A stretch of DNA of 52,528 nt from MGML01 sp034416335 (GTDB lineage: Bacteria; Chloroflexota; Dehalococcoidia; Dehalococcoidales; UBA2162). This document shows positions 7,908-17,416 of the stretch, in pieces. The first letter of the stretch is position 1. Every line of letters starts with the position of its first letter. The notes beneath the pieces were generated by a model. It saw nothing but the letters and a program-made list of their open reading frames with translations, ran no database searches and was not told the DNA's origin. The stretch spans positions 1-52,528 of the forward strand of contig DAOULV010000032.1 in the NCBI GenBank assembly GCA_034416335.1, read 5' to 3'. The translations under genes and the position numbers were made by a program.

Positions 7908-9895
7908 TGGCGCCTTTTTTAGTTAATACAGCCAGACCTATGGCAAAAATGAGGGTGGTGACGGTCAGAGACGACTCGGAGCGTACTCTCAAGACTCTGC
8001 AAAGTATCGGTGTACTGGATGTCGAAGAAAGTAAGGAGCTTGAACCGGCAAACAGAACGGCTATCGAACAGGAACACAGGGAAGTCAACGAACTTCTTAC
8101 TTATATTACCAGAATACTGAGCTACCTTCCTCAGCAGGATAACATCACTATAGATGAAGATATCGAGGTTATATACACGCGTCCCTTCAACGAAATAAGT
8201 GACGAAGTCAAACGAATATATAACAAGACCAGCAGGCTCCAGGAGCGGATACAGGATATAACCGGGGAATATCAGCGCCTGAACGAAATCCGGAAATACC
8301 TGAGTCCACTGGAAGAAGAAAGTGACCTTACCCTGAGGGACCTCAACTATACCGGTAAATACCTTGTATCCAGAGTCATAGTCGTCCCGACAGAATCATA
8401 TGAATACCTCAAGACTTCGCTGAAAGACCTTATCACGGAGAACATCGTTGCCACCATCGAAACCGACACCATTATTCACGCCGTAGGAGACACGCGAAAC
8501 CTCGAGAACATTATATCGGCAGTATCAACTGCCAGTGGCAGGATTCTGGAAACACCGGACGATGATATACCATTGAAAGAATTCCTGGATAAATCTGCCG
8601 GTGAAATTGCCGGTCTTGAACAGGATAAAGAAAAACTTACCGGAGAACTGACGGAAGAAATCGGTGAGGACCTTAAGAGGCTCGTCCTGCTGAGAGAAGC
8701 ACTGTCGGCTGAAAATGAAAGACTATCCGTACTGGAAAAAGCCAGTGAAGCTAAATATATTACCGTTATCGAAGGCTGGGTCCCGGAAAACGTAGCTGAA
8801 AACACTACAGTGGAGATAAAAGAGAAAATAAACTACGCCTTCGTGGATACCAGAGAGCCTGCAGAGGGCGAGGAACCGCCGACGCAGTACAGAAATCCCG
8901 GAGGATTCAAACCTTTCCAGATAATAGTAAATTTATTCGCAACTCCAAAGTACCGGGAATGGGATCCAACCCCGATCGTTACGTATTCATTCGCGTTTTT
9001 CTTCGGACTGATGGTATGCGACGTACTGTATGCCATAGGATTGATGCTGCTTACAAGGTTCGTATTGAGAAAATTTGTCGACGACCCGACAAGCGATAAC
9101 TTCAGACAGTTCCAGCGATTGATATATACCTGTGCCGGCGTCGCCCTGATCGGAGGGCTGCTTACCGGTCAATATTTCGGCAACATATATGAATTCTTCG
9201 GAATAGAAAACCTGGCGCTGGTTAAAGGTGTGCAGGAAGCACTTCAGGACCCGGTTACATTTATCGCCATTGCACTGGGGATAGGATTTATCCACGTAAA
9301 TATCGGCCATATTATAGCCTTCGTCAAGGCTGTTAAAGAGAGAGACAGGGGAGTCATTGTCGGGAAGCTGGGACTATTCCTCCTGCAGTTCGGAGTACCT
9401 AATATTCTCCATTCGATGATGGGGGTAAATATACCCGGAATCTCGGAAGGAACATACTCTATCCTGATGTACCTGCTCTATGCCGGGATTGTACTTATAA
9501 TTATCTCGAGTATCATGGTCAGCAGGGGACTCGGCGCTATTCTCTGGCTTTTTGATATAACCGGTCTTCTCGGCGACGTGATGTCATACGCACGTCTTGC
9601 CGGGGTCGGACTTGCCACTTACTACCTGGCATTTACCTTTAACATGATGGCTGATTTATTCAGCGGCATGATGGGAGGAGTAATCGGCGCTATTATAGGT
9701 TTCATACTGGCAGTGATAGTAATAGCCTTCGGTCATATCATCAATCTTGTACTGACAGCCATCACCGGATTCATGCATTCACTCAGGCTGTGTTTTGTAG
9801 AGTTCCTGTTTAAGTTCTACGAGGGCGGTGGTACGGAATACAGCCCGTTCAGATTAATAAAACGGACGACAGTCCCAATAATAGTAAAGTCTTAA
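7907..9895 (+). CDS. ntpI: V-type ATPase subunit I (a subunit)
   Basis: 662 aa, typical for the family. Residues 1 to ~330 are cytoplasmic with coiled coils and a KYITVIEGWVPE segment. The C-terminal half is a membrane domain with about eight helices that forms the ion half-channels. The conserved arginine that contacts the rotor is in SYARLAGVGLA, and a second conserved Arg627 lies in HSLRLCFVEF before the characteristic FKFYEGGG. It starts at an ATG overlapping the stop of the stalk gene and ends 12 bases before subunit K. Confidence 0.96.
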   Translation: MAPFLVNTARPMAKMRVVTVRDDSERTLKTLQSIGVLDVEESKELEPANRTAIEQEHREVNELLTYITRILSYLPQQDNITIDEDIEVIYTRPFNEISDEVKRIYNKTSRLQERIQDITGEYQRLNEIRKYLSPLEEESDLTLRDLNYTGKYLVSRVIVVPTESYEYLKTSLKDLITENIVATIETDTIIHAVGDTRNLENIISAVSTASGRILETPDDDIPLKEFLDKSAGEIAGLEQDKEKLTGELTEEIGEDLKRLVLLREALSAENERLSVLEKASEAKYITVIEGWVPENVAENTTVEIKEKINYAFVDTREPAEGEEPPTQYRNPGGFKPFQIIVNLFATPKYREWDPTPIVTYSFAFFFGLMVCDVLYAIGLMLLTRFVLRKFVDDPTSDNFRQFQRLIYTCAGVALIGGLLTGQYFGNIYEFFGIENLALVKGVQEALQDPVTFIAIALGIGFIHVNIGHIIAFVKAVKERDRGVIVGKLGLFLLQFGVPNILHSMMGVNIPGISEGTYSILMYLLYAGIVLIIISSIMVSRGLGAILWLFDITGLLGDVMSYARLAGVGLATYYLAFTFNMMADLFSGMMGGVIGAIIGFILAVIVIAFGHIINLVLTAITGFMHSLRLCFVEFLFKFYEGGGTEYSPFRLIKRTTVPIIVKS

Positions 9896-9907
9896 CAGGA
9901 GGAAGAA

Positions 9908-10387
9908 ATGTTATTTGAACCTTCGTCTCTGGCAACAATCGGCGCTGCCCTGGCTCTTATCGGCGGTTTGGTAGGTTCTTCGATAGGAATAGGGATTGCC
10001 GGTTCGGCGGGAACAGCCACCCTTTCAGAGGATTCCGGGCAATTCAGGAACGTTATCATCCTGGCCTCGCTGCCGATGACACAGACATTCTACGGTCTGA
10101 TCGTATTGATTCTTATCGTTACCAGCGTAGTCGCCAAGGTACAGGGAGCCGATGCCGACCCGGGAGCCGGTGCGATGGTACTGGGTATCGGCCTTATGGC
10201 CGGAGCCGCCGAATGCTTTTCGGCAATCTACCAGGGCCATGTCTGCGCCTCCGGCATCTCTCTTCTACCGAAAACGAAGGGCAGGATCCTGACAAATGCG
10301 ATTATGCTAGCCGTGTTCGTCGAATTACTCGGCGTACTCGGTTTCGTATTCGCCATCATGTCGCTGTCAATGCTCGGACTGATGTAA
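9908..10387 (+). CDS. ntpK: V-type ATPase rotor subunit K, with complete Na+ ligand set
   Basis: 159 aa with four transmembrane helices in two hairpins, i.e. a duplicated c-type proteolipid. The ATG follows GGAGGA. Only the second hairpin carries the ion-binding carboxylate, Glu139 in FVELLGVLG. The Na+ ligands established for E. hirae NtpK are all present: Leu55, Thr58 and Gln59 in LPMTQ, Gln109 in YQGH and Glu139. This strongly suggests Na+ rather than H+ coupling, although measured coupling can differ. The loss of the carboxylate in hairpin 1 halves the ions carried per turn, as is usual for V-type rings. Confidence 0.95.
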   Translation: MLFEPSSLATIGAALALIGGLVGSSIGIGIAGSAGTATLSEDSGQFRNVIILASLPMTQTFYGLIVLILIVTSVVAKVQGADADPGAGAMVLGIGLMAGAAECFSAIYQGHVCASGISLLPKTKGRILTNAIMLAVFVELLGVLGFVFAIMSLSMLGLM

Positions 10388-10399
10388 GGAAATACTGCT

Positions 10400-10981
10400 A
10401 TGACGATGGACAAAATAAGCGAAGCCGTACTGGATAAAGTAAAAGCCGAAGCCGACGAGATAATCGGCCAGGCTGAAGCAGCGGCAAAAGAGAGAATCGA
10501 AAAAGCCAGGGAACAGCAAAATGCCCGGTATGAAGAAGAAAAAACCAGGCTGATGGAAGAAGCCGAATCCGAAGCATTTAGAATACAGGCACAAACGACC
10601 ATAAGCATCCGTCAGGAGATTCTCAAGGCAAAGAACGAGATAATCGAGAAAATCGAGTCGAGCCTGAGAGACAGGCTGGCCGAACTTCCGGATAACGATA
10701 ATATTGCTTTGAATTTAATCAGAGAGGGTATTCAAGCCATAGACACGGATGAGGTGGTGGTATATGTTGCACCCGGTCATATAGACGATATTAAGAATCT
10801 GGTCAAGAAAGACAAGGAATTATCTTCAGCGATTAAGGAATACAGAGAGACGAAGTGCACCGGCGGAGCCATAATCGAGGATACGGAAGGCAGGTTCAGT
10901 ATAGATAACACCTACGAAACAAGGATCGACACTCTACTCCCGAAGATTCTACCTGAAATCAGCAAGGAACTGTTCGGTTGA
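10400..10981 (+). CDS. ntpE: V-type ATPase subunit E (peripheral stalk)
   Basis: 193 aa. The N-terminal ~100 residues form a charged helix (AEADEIIGQAEAAAKERIEK) that pairs with the H/G-type subunit. The C-terminal globular part contains the family-typical CTGGAIIEDTEGRFSIDNT (about residues 153-171), which precedes the site that binds subunit B. The start is ATG after AAGGA; a second in-frame ATG lies two codons later. Part of the V-ATPase operon between K and C. Confidence 0.95.
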   Translation: MTMDKISEAVLDKVKAEADEIIGQAEAAAKERIEKAREQQNARYEEEKTRLMEEAESEAFRIQAQTTISIRQEILKAKNEIIEKIESSLRDRLAELPDNDNIALNLIREGIQAIDTDEVVVYVAPGHIDDIKNLVKKDKELSSAIKEYRETKCTGGAIIEDTEGRFSIDNTYETRIDTLLPKILPEISKELFG

Positions 10982-11000
10982 CAACAGGAGTTAATCAGTT

Positions 11001-12041
11001 TTGACAGGAATAGGATACGCTTTTATATCGGCTTATTTGAAGGGAGAGGAAGCAAAAATGCTCTCCCCGGAACACCTGAGTAACACTCTTAAAGCCGCTG
11101 ATTTCCAGGAAGTTATCGATTCGGTCAGAGATACCGATATCGGCGGTTACCTGGAAGGGCTGGATATCGGCACGTTCGACGAGCTGGACGAGCAGTTGTG
11201 GAAGTACTTCGGTGAGTGTCTCAGCCGTATCGAATGGTTTAAAAGCGTACCCGGACCAGCCCGTGATATATTACGGGTATACACAAACCGATATGACATT
11301 CTCAATATAAAAACATCCCTGCAGAATATACTAACCGGCGTAATAAAGAAAGGAATACCGGCAGGAAGTATATACGGCAAAGGACTTCTCGAGGATTTAA
11401 TAAATTCCGAAAGTCTGGATGAGGTTATAAGCGTCCTGAATACGTGCAATTTAGGGGTATACGCGAATGTCCTTGAAAATTACAGGCTCGATGAAGTGTT
11501 CAGAAAAGAGGTCCTGACCGATACCGGCATGGAACAAATTTATTTCAGCGAATTATTAAATGCCACCGGAAAAATGAAAGACGGGGCGGTATTAGCCAGG
11601 GTGTTCCGGACCATACTGGACTTGACGAATCTGCAGATTGTCCTTCGTGCCGTTATAAACAACTCCGATTCAAATGCATCGGTACAAACAATCAGCGGCG
11701 GTTACCTGTTGAACGATGAACTGATTAGAGAGATATTACCGCTGAAGCTAACGGATGTTCCGTCCAGGCTGGATTATCCTGAATACCGGAGCGTTGTCGA
11801 AGAAATCATCGCCGGTTATGAAAAAGACGGGGATATATCGGTTATCGACGAATCTATCGAAAAACTTAAATTCAGACTTGTCAGGGAAATCCTTTCGCCG
11901 ACGATAATGTCACCGGCGGTGGTAGTCTGGTATTTGATTATGAAAGAAACAGAAGTGCGTAACCTGCGACTAATCCTTAAAGCCGCAATGGATAATATCC
12001 AGCTTGAAGAAATAAAAGATTACATGGTATTTGCACAATGA
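11001..12041 (+). CDS. ntpC: V-type ATPase subunit C (d subunit)
   Basis: 346 aa, TTG start 12 bases after AGGAG. An all-helical protein with the YAFISAYLKGEEAKML N-terminus and conserved C-terminal segment VVWYLIMKETEVRNLRLIL typical of the family. It connects the central stalk (D/F) to the K ring. Its end overlaps the ATG of subunit F by 4 bases (ATGA), so translation is coupled. Confidence 0.95.
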   Translation: MTGIGYAFISAYLKGEEAKMLSPEHLSNTLKAADFQEVIDSVRDTDIGGYLEGLDIGTFDELDEQLWKYFGECLSRIEWFKSVPGPARDILRVYTNRYDILNIKTSLQNILTGVIKKGIPAGSIYGKGLLEDLINSESLDEVISVLNTCNLGVYANVLENYRLDEVFRKEVLTDTGMEQIYFSELLNATGKMKDGAVLARVFRTILDLTNLQIVLRAVINNSDSNASVQTISGGYLLNDELIREILPLKLTDVPSRLDYPEYRSVVEEIIAGYEKDGDISVIDESIEKLKFRLVREILSPTIMSPAVVVWYLIMKETEVRNLRLILKAAMDNIQLEEIKDYMVFAQ

Positions 12042-12391
12042 CGACCAATAAGCAATCGAGTATAGCCGTAGTAGGCGATGCCAACCTGACCACTCTGCTC
12101 AGGCTTGCAGGAGTCGGCAGTTACTATACCATAGAGGATGATGATTCCGTCGAATCCGGCGTCAGGGAGACTCTTAGCGAGCTTGTAAACAAGCCAGGAG
12201 TCAGCATCATTGCCATACAGTCCGATTACGCAGGTTATGCCCGTGATATTATAGACCGTTTGGCCAATGAAAAACGTCTTTTCCCGGTGGTAATCGAGGT
12301 GCCTTCCGGGAGTAGTACCGGAGAGGAAGATGCCGCGGAATACTACAGGTCATTCGTCAGGAAGTTCGTCGGATTCGATATAGAAATCTAG
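12038..12391 (+). CDS. ntpG: V-type ATPase subunit F (central stalk)
   Basis: 117 aa with the Rossmann-like fold of subunit F: IAVVGDANLTTLLRLAGV at the N-terminus, a central IIAIQSDYA strand and the PVVIEVPSG motif near residue 90. It binds subunit D in the central shaft. The start overlaps the end of subunit C. It is followed 24 bases later by subunit A, which has its own AAGGAGG. Confidence 0.93.
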   Translation: MTTNKQSSIAVVGDANLTTLLRLAGVGSYYTIEDDDSVESGVRETLSELVNKPGVSIIAIQSDYAGYARDIIDRLANEKRLFPVVIEVPSGSSTGEEDAAEYYRSFVRKFVGFDIEI

Positions 12392-12415
12392 CTGTGTTCA
12401 AGGAGGCAGGTTGAT

Positions 12416-14164
12416 ATGGGCGAGATATGGAGAATTTCAGGTCCCGTTATTATTGCTAAAGATATGAAAGGAACCCAGGTATATGAAGTCGTCGAAATAG
12501 GAAATGAAGGCCTTGTCGGTGAAATTATAGGTCTTGAAGGCGACAGAGCAGTAATACAGGCGCACGAGGAGACCCAGGGACTGAGACTGGGTGAAAAGGT
12601 AAGAGGAACCGGTTCTATTCTCAGGGTTGAACTAGGCCCCGGTATTGTCGGCTCTATCTATGACGGACTTCAGAATTCTCTGGTTAAAATGATGGAGGAC
12701 AGTTCCTTCTTAAAACGCGGTATAAAAGCCGATCCCATACCGAAAGATAAAAAATGGGATTTCACACCAACAGTCAAAGTCGGTGACATGGTTAACGAAG
12801 GCGATGTCATCGGTACTGTTCCGGAAACCAGCCTTATTGAACACAAAATTATGATTCCGCCCGGAATGAGCGGTGAAGTTAAGGATATACGCAAGGGTGA
12901 ATTTACCGTGGAAGAAACTATTGTCAGACTCGAATCGGACGGTAAGTTGATAGAGCTGCCGATGATGCAGAAATGGCCGGTGAGAAAACCACGCCTGTAC
13001 AAAGAGCGTTTCAAGGCATCGCAGCTGCTTGTCACCGGAATGAGAATCCTGGACTATATGTTCCCTCTGGCGCTCGGCGGTAAAGCGGCTATTCCCGGCG
13101 GATTCGGGACAGGGAAGACCGTTTCGCTTCAACAGCTTGCCCGGTGGGCGCAGACGAAGCTGAATATTTACGTCGGCTGCGGCGAACGGGGTAATGAAAT
13201 GGCAGACGTATTGTACAGTTTCAGCCAGCTTCAGGACCCGACGACGGGAAAACTCCTCCAAGAAAAAGAGGTGTTTATCGCCAATACATCCAATATGCCC
13301 GTAGTAGCCCGCGAAGCGAGTATCTTCGTCGGTATCACGCTGGCTGAATACTACAGGGATATGGGTTACGACATACTCCTGGTAGCCGATTCGACGTCAC
13401 GGTGGGCGGAAGCAATGAGAGAAATAGGCGGCAGACTTGAGGAAATGCCCGGTGAGGAGGGTTTCCCGGCATACCTCGGCTCGCGGCTTTCATCATTCTA
13501 CGAACGGGCGGGGCTGGTCGAATGCCTGGGAAATCCTGTAAGAAGGGGTTCGGTTACCGTTGCCGGAGCCGTCAGTCCTCAGGGAGCTGATTTCTCCGAA
13601 CCGGTTACCCAGAACACACTCAGAATCGTCGATGCCCTCTATTCACTCGATGTATCACTGGCTAACAGACGTCATTTCCCGGCTATCAACTGGCTTTCCA
13701 GCTATAGCCTCTATGCAGAAGCAGTGGAAGACTGGTGGTCGGAGATAAGTCCGGACTGGGCAAGCACGCGGTCGACTGCTCTCAGGATACTTCAGCAGGA
13801 ATCGGAACTTGAAGAGATCGTCAGGCTGGTCGGTCCGGAAGCCCTGCCGGACGGCGACAAATTGTTGATGGCAGTGGCAAGAATGATACGTGAAGATTTC
13901 CTGGCACAGAGTGCTTATCACGAGATAGATACTTACTGCGTACCTGCAAGAGCACATCAGATGCTTAAAACCATCATCAGGTACTACGACCTTGCCCAGG
14001 AAGCATTGAGTGAAGGAACCGATGTGAATGAGCTTCGTACGTCACCGATAGTAACGAGAATATCCCGGCTCAAGGATATACCGAATGAAGAATTCGAGGA
14101 CAGGGTGAAAGAACTGGTATCCGAAATGGAAACGAGCCTGGTAGCCGGAAAAGGAGGTTCTTAA
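12416..14164 (+). CDS. ntpA: V-type ATPase catalytic subunit A
   Basis: 582 aa, the usual length. The Walker A P-loop GGFGTGKT is at residues 228-235 and the catalytic glutamate region CGERGNEM at 255-262. The long insertion unique to A subunits (about residues 115-190) precedes the P-loop. A SRWAEAMREIGGRLEEMPGE segment completes the nucleotide site. It hydrolyses or makes ATP at the A/B interface. An AAGGAGG lies upstream, and the stop overlaps the ATG of subunit B. Confidence 0.98.
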   Translation: MGEIWRISGPVIIAKDMKGTQVYEVVEIGNEGLVGEIIGLEGDRAVIQAHEETQGLRLGEKVRGTGSILRVELGPGIVGSIYDGLQNSLVKMMEDSSFLKRGIKADPIPKDKKWDFTPTVKVGDMVNEGDVIGTVPETSLIEHKIMIPPGMSGEVKDIRKGEFTVEETIVRLESDGKLIELPMMQKWPVRKPRLYKERFKASQLLVTGMRILDYMFPLALGGKAAIPGGFGTGKTVSLQQLARWAQTKLNIYVGCGERGNEMADVLYSFSQLQDPTTGKLLQEKEVFIANTSNMPVVAREASIFVGITLAEYYRDMGYDILLVADSTSRWAEAMREIGGRLEEMPGEEGFPAYLGSRLSSFYERAGLVECLGNPVRRGSVTVAGAVSPQGADFSEPVTQNTLRIVDALYSLDVSLANRRHFPAINWLSSYSLYAEAVEDWWSEISPDWASTRSTALRILQQESELEEIVRLVGPEALPDGDKLLMAVARMIREDFLAQSAYHEIDTYCVPARAHQMLKTIIRYYDLAQEALSEGTDVNELRTSPIVTRISRLKDIPNEEFEDRVKELVSEMETSLVAGKGGS

Positions 14165-15573
14165 TGGCAGATACTCCTCTTTATATCAAAGAGACCAAAT
14201 CATTCCAGAGAGCGAAAGGCTCGGTATTGATAGCGGATTATATTCCCGGTATTCAGTACGGTGAGATCGTCGATATCGAGCTGGCTTCCGGTGAAATAAA
14301 ACGTGGTGAAGCAATCGATATCAGCGAGGAATCGACCGTCGTGCAGGTATTCGGCGGAGTCAGCGAAGTAGACCTTGCCGGCAGTAAACTGCGATGCCGC
14401 GGTGAAACCCTGAAGCTGCCGGTATCTCCCGATATCCTGGGAAGGATTTTCGACGGGATGGGAAATCCGATGGACGGCGGACCGGAAATAGTCCCGGATG
14501 CATATCTCGATATAAACGGCGAACCGATAAACCCCGCCAAACGTGAACCTCCGGCCGAGTTCATCGAGACCGGAATTTCGTCCATCGACGGACTGAACGC
14601 GCTGGTCAGAGGGCAGAAACTGCCGATCTTCAGCGGTTCCGGTATGCCACACAACAGGATTGTAGCCCAGATTATCAGGCAGGCCGCGGTAAAGGGAACC
14701 GATGAAGGATTCGCCATCGTTTTCGGCGCTATCGGGGTCAGCTATGATGACGCCGCATTCTTCATCAAGAACCTGGAACAAACAGGCGCCAGGGAAAGAA
14801 CTATAGCCTTTATAAATACGGCTTCCGACCCTGTCATCGAGCGGATGTCCACACCGAAACTCGCTCTTACCGCCGCTGAATACCTTGCCTGGCAATTGGA
14901 CATGCACGTTCTGGTAATTCTCAGCGATATGACGAACTACTGCGAAGCCCTGCGGGAACTCTCGGCGATGAGAGAGGAAATACCCTCGAGAAGGGGTTAC
15001 CCCGGTTATATGTATACCGATCTGGCAACGATGTACGAAAGGGCAGGGAGGATACGCGACCGTGAAGGTTCGGTTACCATTATGCCCATTCTTACCATGC
15101 CCGATGATGATATTAATCATCCGATTCCTGATCTCACCGGCTATATTACCGAAGGACAGATTGTTTTATCGAGAAATCACGAAAGAAACAGTATTTATCC
15201 CCCCATAGACGTACTCCTGTCGTTGTCGAGAATGATGAAAGAAGGCATAGGTCCCGGCAAGACGCGCGAAGATCACAACAACGTATTCATGCAGTTATAC
15301 TCCGCCTATGCGGAAGGGCTCGACCTTAGAGAAATATCGACGATTGTCGGCACGGATGCTCTAAGCGACCGCGACAGGATTTACCTGGAAATAGCCGACA
15401 GGTTTGAAAATGAGTTTATTGCCCAGGGAGAAAAAGAGAAACGGACAGTTGAAGAAACACTCGATATCGGTTGGAAATTGTTCTCGGCACTTCCCGAAGA
15501 AGACCTTAAACTTGTCAGCGAGGAACTGATAAAGAAATATCTTCCCAGGTACAGGGACGGTACTGAAAGCTAA
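14164..15573 (+). CDS. ntpB: V-type ATPase regulatory subunit B
   Basis: 469 aa. It resembles subunit A but lacks a P-loop: the equivalent segment reads PIFSGSGMPHNRIV (about residues 156-169), as is normal for B. The conserved ILSDMTNYCEALREL and REEIPSRRGYPGYMYTDLA motifs are present. It starts in the overlap TAATG with subunit A, so the A:B ratio is probably kept by coupled translation. Subunit D starts 4 bases after its stop. Confidence 0.98.
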   Translation: MADTPLYIKETKSFQRAKGSVLIADYIPGIQYGEIVDIELASGEIKRGEAIDISEESTVVQVFGGVSEVDLAGSKLRCRGETLKLPVSPDILGRIFDGMGNPMDGGPEIVPDAYLDINGEPINPAKREPPAEFIETGISSIDGLNALVRGQKLPIFSGSGMPHNRIVAQIIRQAAVKGTDEGFAIVFGAIGVSYDDAAFFIKNLEQTGARERTIAFINTASDPVIERMSTPKLALTAAEYLAWQLDMHVLVILSDMTNYCEALRELSAMREEIPSRRGYPGYMYTDLATMYERAGRIRDREGSVTIMPILTMPDDDINHPIPDLTGYITEGQIVLSRNHERNSIYPPIDVLLSLSRMMKEGIGPGKTREDHNNVFMQLYSAYAEGLDLREISTIVGTDALSDRDRIYLEIADRFENEFIAQGEKEKRTVEETLDIGWKLFSALPEEDLKLVSEELIKKYLPRYRDGTES

Positions 15574-15576
15574 TAT

Positions 15577-16215
15577 ATGGCACAGCAGGTAAAAGTCAGG
15601 CCTACCAAGATTGAGCTTATCAAGCTCAGGAAACGGTTGGCTCTGGCGACAAAAATTAAAAAAATTTTGAAGGACAGGCTTTCGATACTGGTTATGGAAT
15701 TTCTCCAGATAGCCAGAGAAACTGTCGAAGCCAAGCAGAGCATGCTCGATGATTTCGCGGCGGCTTATAAATCGCTTTCGATTACAGCCGGTTACCACGG
15801 ATACATAGCCCTCGGCAAGGAATTATCTGGTGCGGAAAGAGACCTGGAAATAACATCCGGTTCGCGCAACATAGCCGGAGCCAGAGTACCGGCACTTGAA
15901 ATGAAAGATACCGGAAAGAAAGACGGGTACAGTCAGGTGGACACTTCTGCTTACCTGGACAGGACGTCGCAGCTGGCCGAGAAATGCCTGGATGCGATTG
16001 TCAACCTGGCGGAACTGCAGAGCACTCTGGAAATTCTCGGCAAGGAAATCAATCGCACCAAGAGGATTGTAAACGCACTTGAATATATGGTCGTGCCGAG
16101 TCTGGAGAACACTATCAGGTTTTTAACTATGAAGTTCGAGGAACGGGACAGGGAAGAGAAATCCAGGCTGAAACGCGTCAAAGTGCTTCTGGAACAAAAA
16201 GAATCAAATGACTGA
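15577..16215 (+). CDS. ntpD: V-type ATPase subunit D (central shaft)
   Basis: 212 aa, a long antiparallel coiled coil: VRPTKIELIKLRKRLALATK at the N-terminus and NRTKRIVNALEYMVVPSLE with a charged tail at the C-terminus, both hallmarks of subunit D. It is the rotor shaft inside the A3B3 head. The last 8 bases overlap the following DUF61 gene, which therefore belongs to the same transcript. Confidence 0.95.
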   Translation: MAQQVKVRPTKIELIKLRKRLALATKIKKILKDRLSILVMEFLQIARETVEAKQSMLDDFAAAYKSLSITAGYHGYIALGKELSGAERDLEITSGSRNIAGARVPALEMKDTGKKDGYSQVDTSAYLDRTSQLAEKCLDAIVNLAELQSTLEILGKEINRTKRIVNALEYMVVPSLENTIRFLTMKFEERDREEKSRLKRVKVLLEQKESND

Positions 16216-16645
16216 TGATAGTCGTTATGATAAACTACTCCAGGAATCGGTCAAGGAAGAACTCAGGGTAGTTAATGCCCGGATTCCGGCCAAACAGAAA
16301 TCGCTGGCAGAACTGCTAAAAGAGGAAACGCCCTCGGTCATCTGCGCTGACGGAAGCGTCCACCTGTTCAAGAAAAAAGAGTTAAAATACTTAAGTGATA
16401 TTACCGAGTCTTCGGTATGGCAAAATTTATTCTTACCGGTTATAATAGAGATAAATCCGGGTGAGGATGAAATATCGATAATCTGCCGCGGTGAAGTAGA
16501 AGAGAATGTCTTTTCAGCAATCCTCGGCATGCCGGTTACCACAGGGCATCACAGGATTGTGATATACAAACCACAGCTGGCTGTAATACGAAAAATCCTC
16601 AAAACGACAACTCAATATCTATTCTCACCCAAAATACTACCTTGA
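16208..16645 (+). CDS. DUF61/UPF0216 family protein
   Basis: 145 aa. The layout follows UPF0216: a start with ...LLQESVKEELRVVNARIP, then KSLAELLKEE, a DGSVHLFKKKEL strand-helix, LPVIIEI, and a C-terminal YKPQLAVIRKIL with the nearly invariant TTTQYLFSP. The family is known mostly from archaea and has no assigned function. Its ATG overlaps the end of subunit D and it closes the V-ATPase operon, suggesting it came with the operon or acts on the complex. A tRNA gene follows. Confidence 0.8.
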   Translation: MTDDSRYDKLLQESVKEELRVVNARIPAKQKSLAELLKEETPSVICADGSVHLFKKKELKYLSDITESSVWQNLFLPVIIEINPGEDEISIICRGEVEENVFSAILGMPVTTGHHRIVIYKPQLAVIRKILKTTTQYLFSPKILP

Positions 16646-16707
16646 TTCACCTGAATTACATAATCCTTGCGTAAGGAAAGGGTAATGCATTATATTATTA
16701 ATGTTAT

Positions 16708-16780
16708 GCCCCTGTAGCTCAGGTGGATAGAGCACCAGCCTCCGGAGCTGGGTGCGGGCGTTCGAGTCGCCCCAGGGGTA
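16708..16780 (+). tRNA. tRNA-Arg(CCG)
   Basis: Acceptor GCCCCTG pairs with CAGGGGT, discriminator A. D-arm AGCTCAGGTGGATAGAGC, anticodon CCG in loop CTCCGGA, and T-arm with GTTCGAGTC. CCA is not encoded. It is followed by a run of T (16781-16786) that may terminate transcription. Confidence 0.93.
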
Positions 16781-16840
16781 TTTTTTATATACCAAGAATA
16801 CTACTTACAGGGATACTATTTCCTAGAACAGGAGGGCAAG

Positions 16841-17410
16841 TTGATTCAAACAGCCGAACTCGTAGAGGTCAGGTGGCACGGGCGGGGAGGACAGGGCGCC
16901 GTAACATCTGCCGAACTCCTTGCCAGGGCTGCTATTTCCGAAGGTAAATATGCCCAGGCATTCCCCAGTTTCGGTCCCGAAAGAAGAGGTGCGCCGGTAC
17001 TGGCCTTCGACAGAATCAGTAAGAATGAGCCTATCAGGGTAAGGGCTGAAATCCTTGAGCCGGATGTTATCGTTGTCCTTGATGCCGGTCTCATACATGT
17101 GGTGGATGTAACCTCCGGTCTTAAAGACGGCGGCACTATCGTTATCAACACCAGGCGACCTATCAAAGATGTTGCCGCTGAATTCGAGAACAAATGGAGA
17201 ATTGCCATAGTGGATGGGATGCATATCGCTCGTGAACTGCTGGGTGTTAATATCGTTAATACCACTATGATAGGAGCCTTAATCAAGGCAACCGGCGTGG
17301 TCGATATCGAATCGCTTACCGAACCTCTGAACACCCGATTCGGTCGACTCGCGGAACGAAATATCAACGCTATGAAAAAAGCGTTTGAAGATACTCAGAT
17401 AAAGGAGTAA
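16841..17410 (+). CDS. porC: Pyruvate:ferredoxin oxidoreductase gamma subunit
   Basis: 189 aa from a TTG start after AGGAGGG. It shows the 2-oxoacid:acceptor oxidoreductase gamma fold: WHGRGGQGAVTSAELLARAA near the N-terminus, SFGPERRGAPV, and DVIVVLDAGL. This subunit helps bind CoA. It is first in a gamma-delta-alpha-beta operon, the order common in archaea and Thermotoga for pyruvate or 2-oxoisovalerate oxidoreductase. Confidence 0.93.
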   Translation: MIQTAELVEVRWHGRGGQGAVTSAELLARAAISEGKYAQAFPSFGPERRGAPVLAFDRISKNEPIRVRAEILEPDVIVVLDAGLIHVVDVTSGLKDGGTIVINTRRPIKDVAAEFENKWRIAIVDGMHIARELLGVNIVNTTMIGALIKATGVVDIESLTEPLNTRFGRLAERNINAMKKAFEDTQIKE

Positions 17411-17416
17411 AGCAAA

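Noticed and set aside
14200..15120. 306-aa minus-strand open frame
   Set aside because: Shadow of V-ATPase subunit B; no start signal and no recognisable domain.
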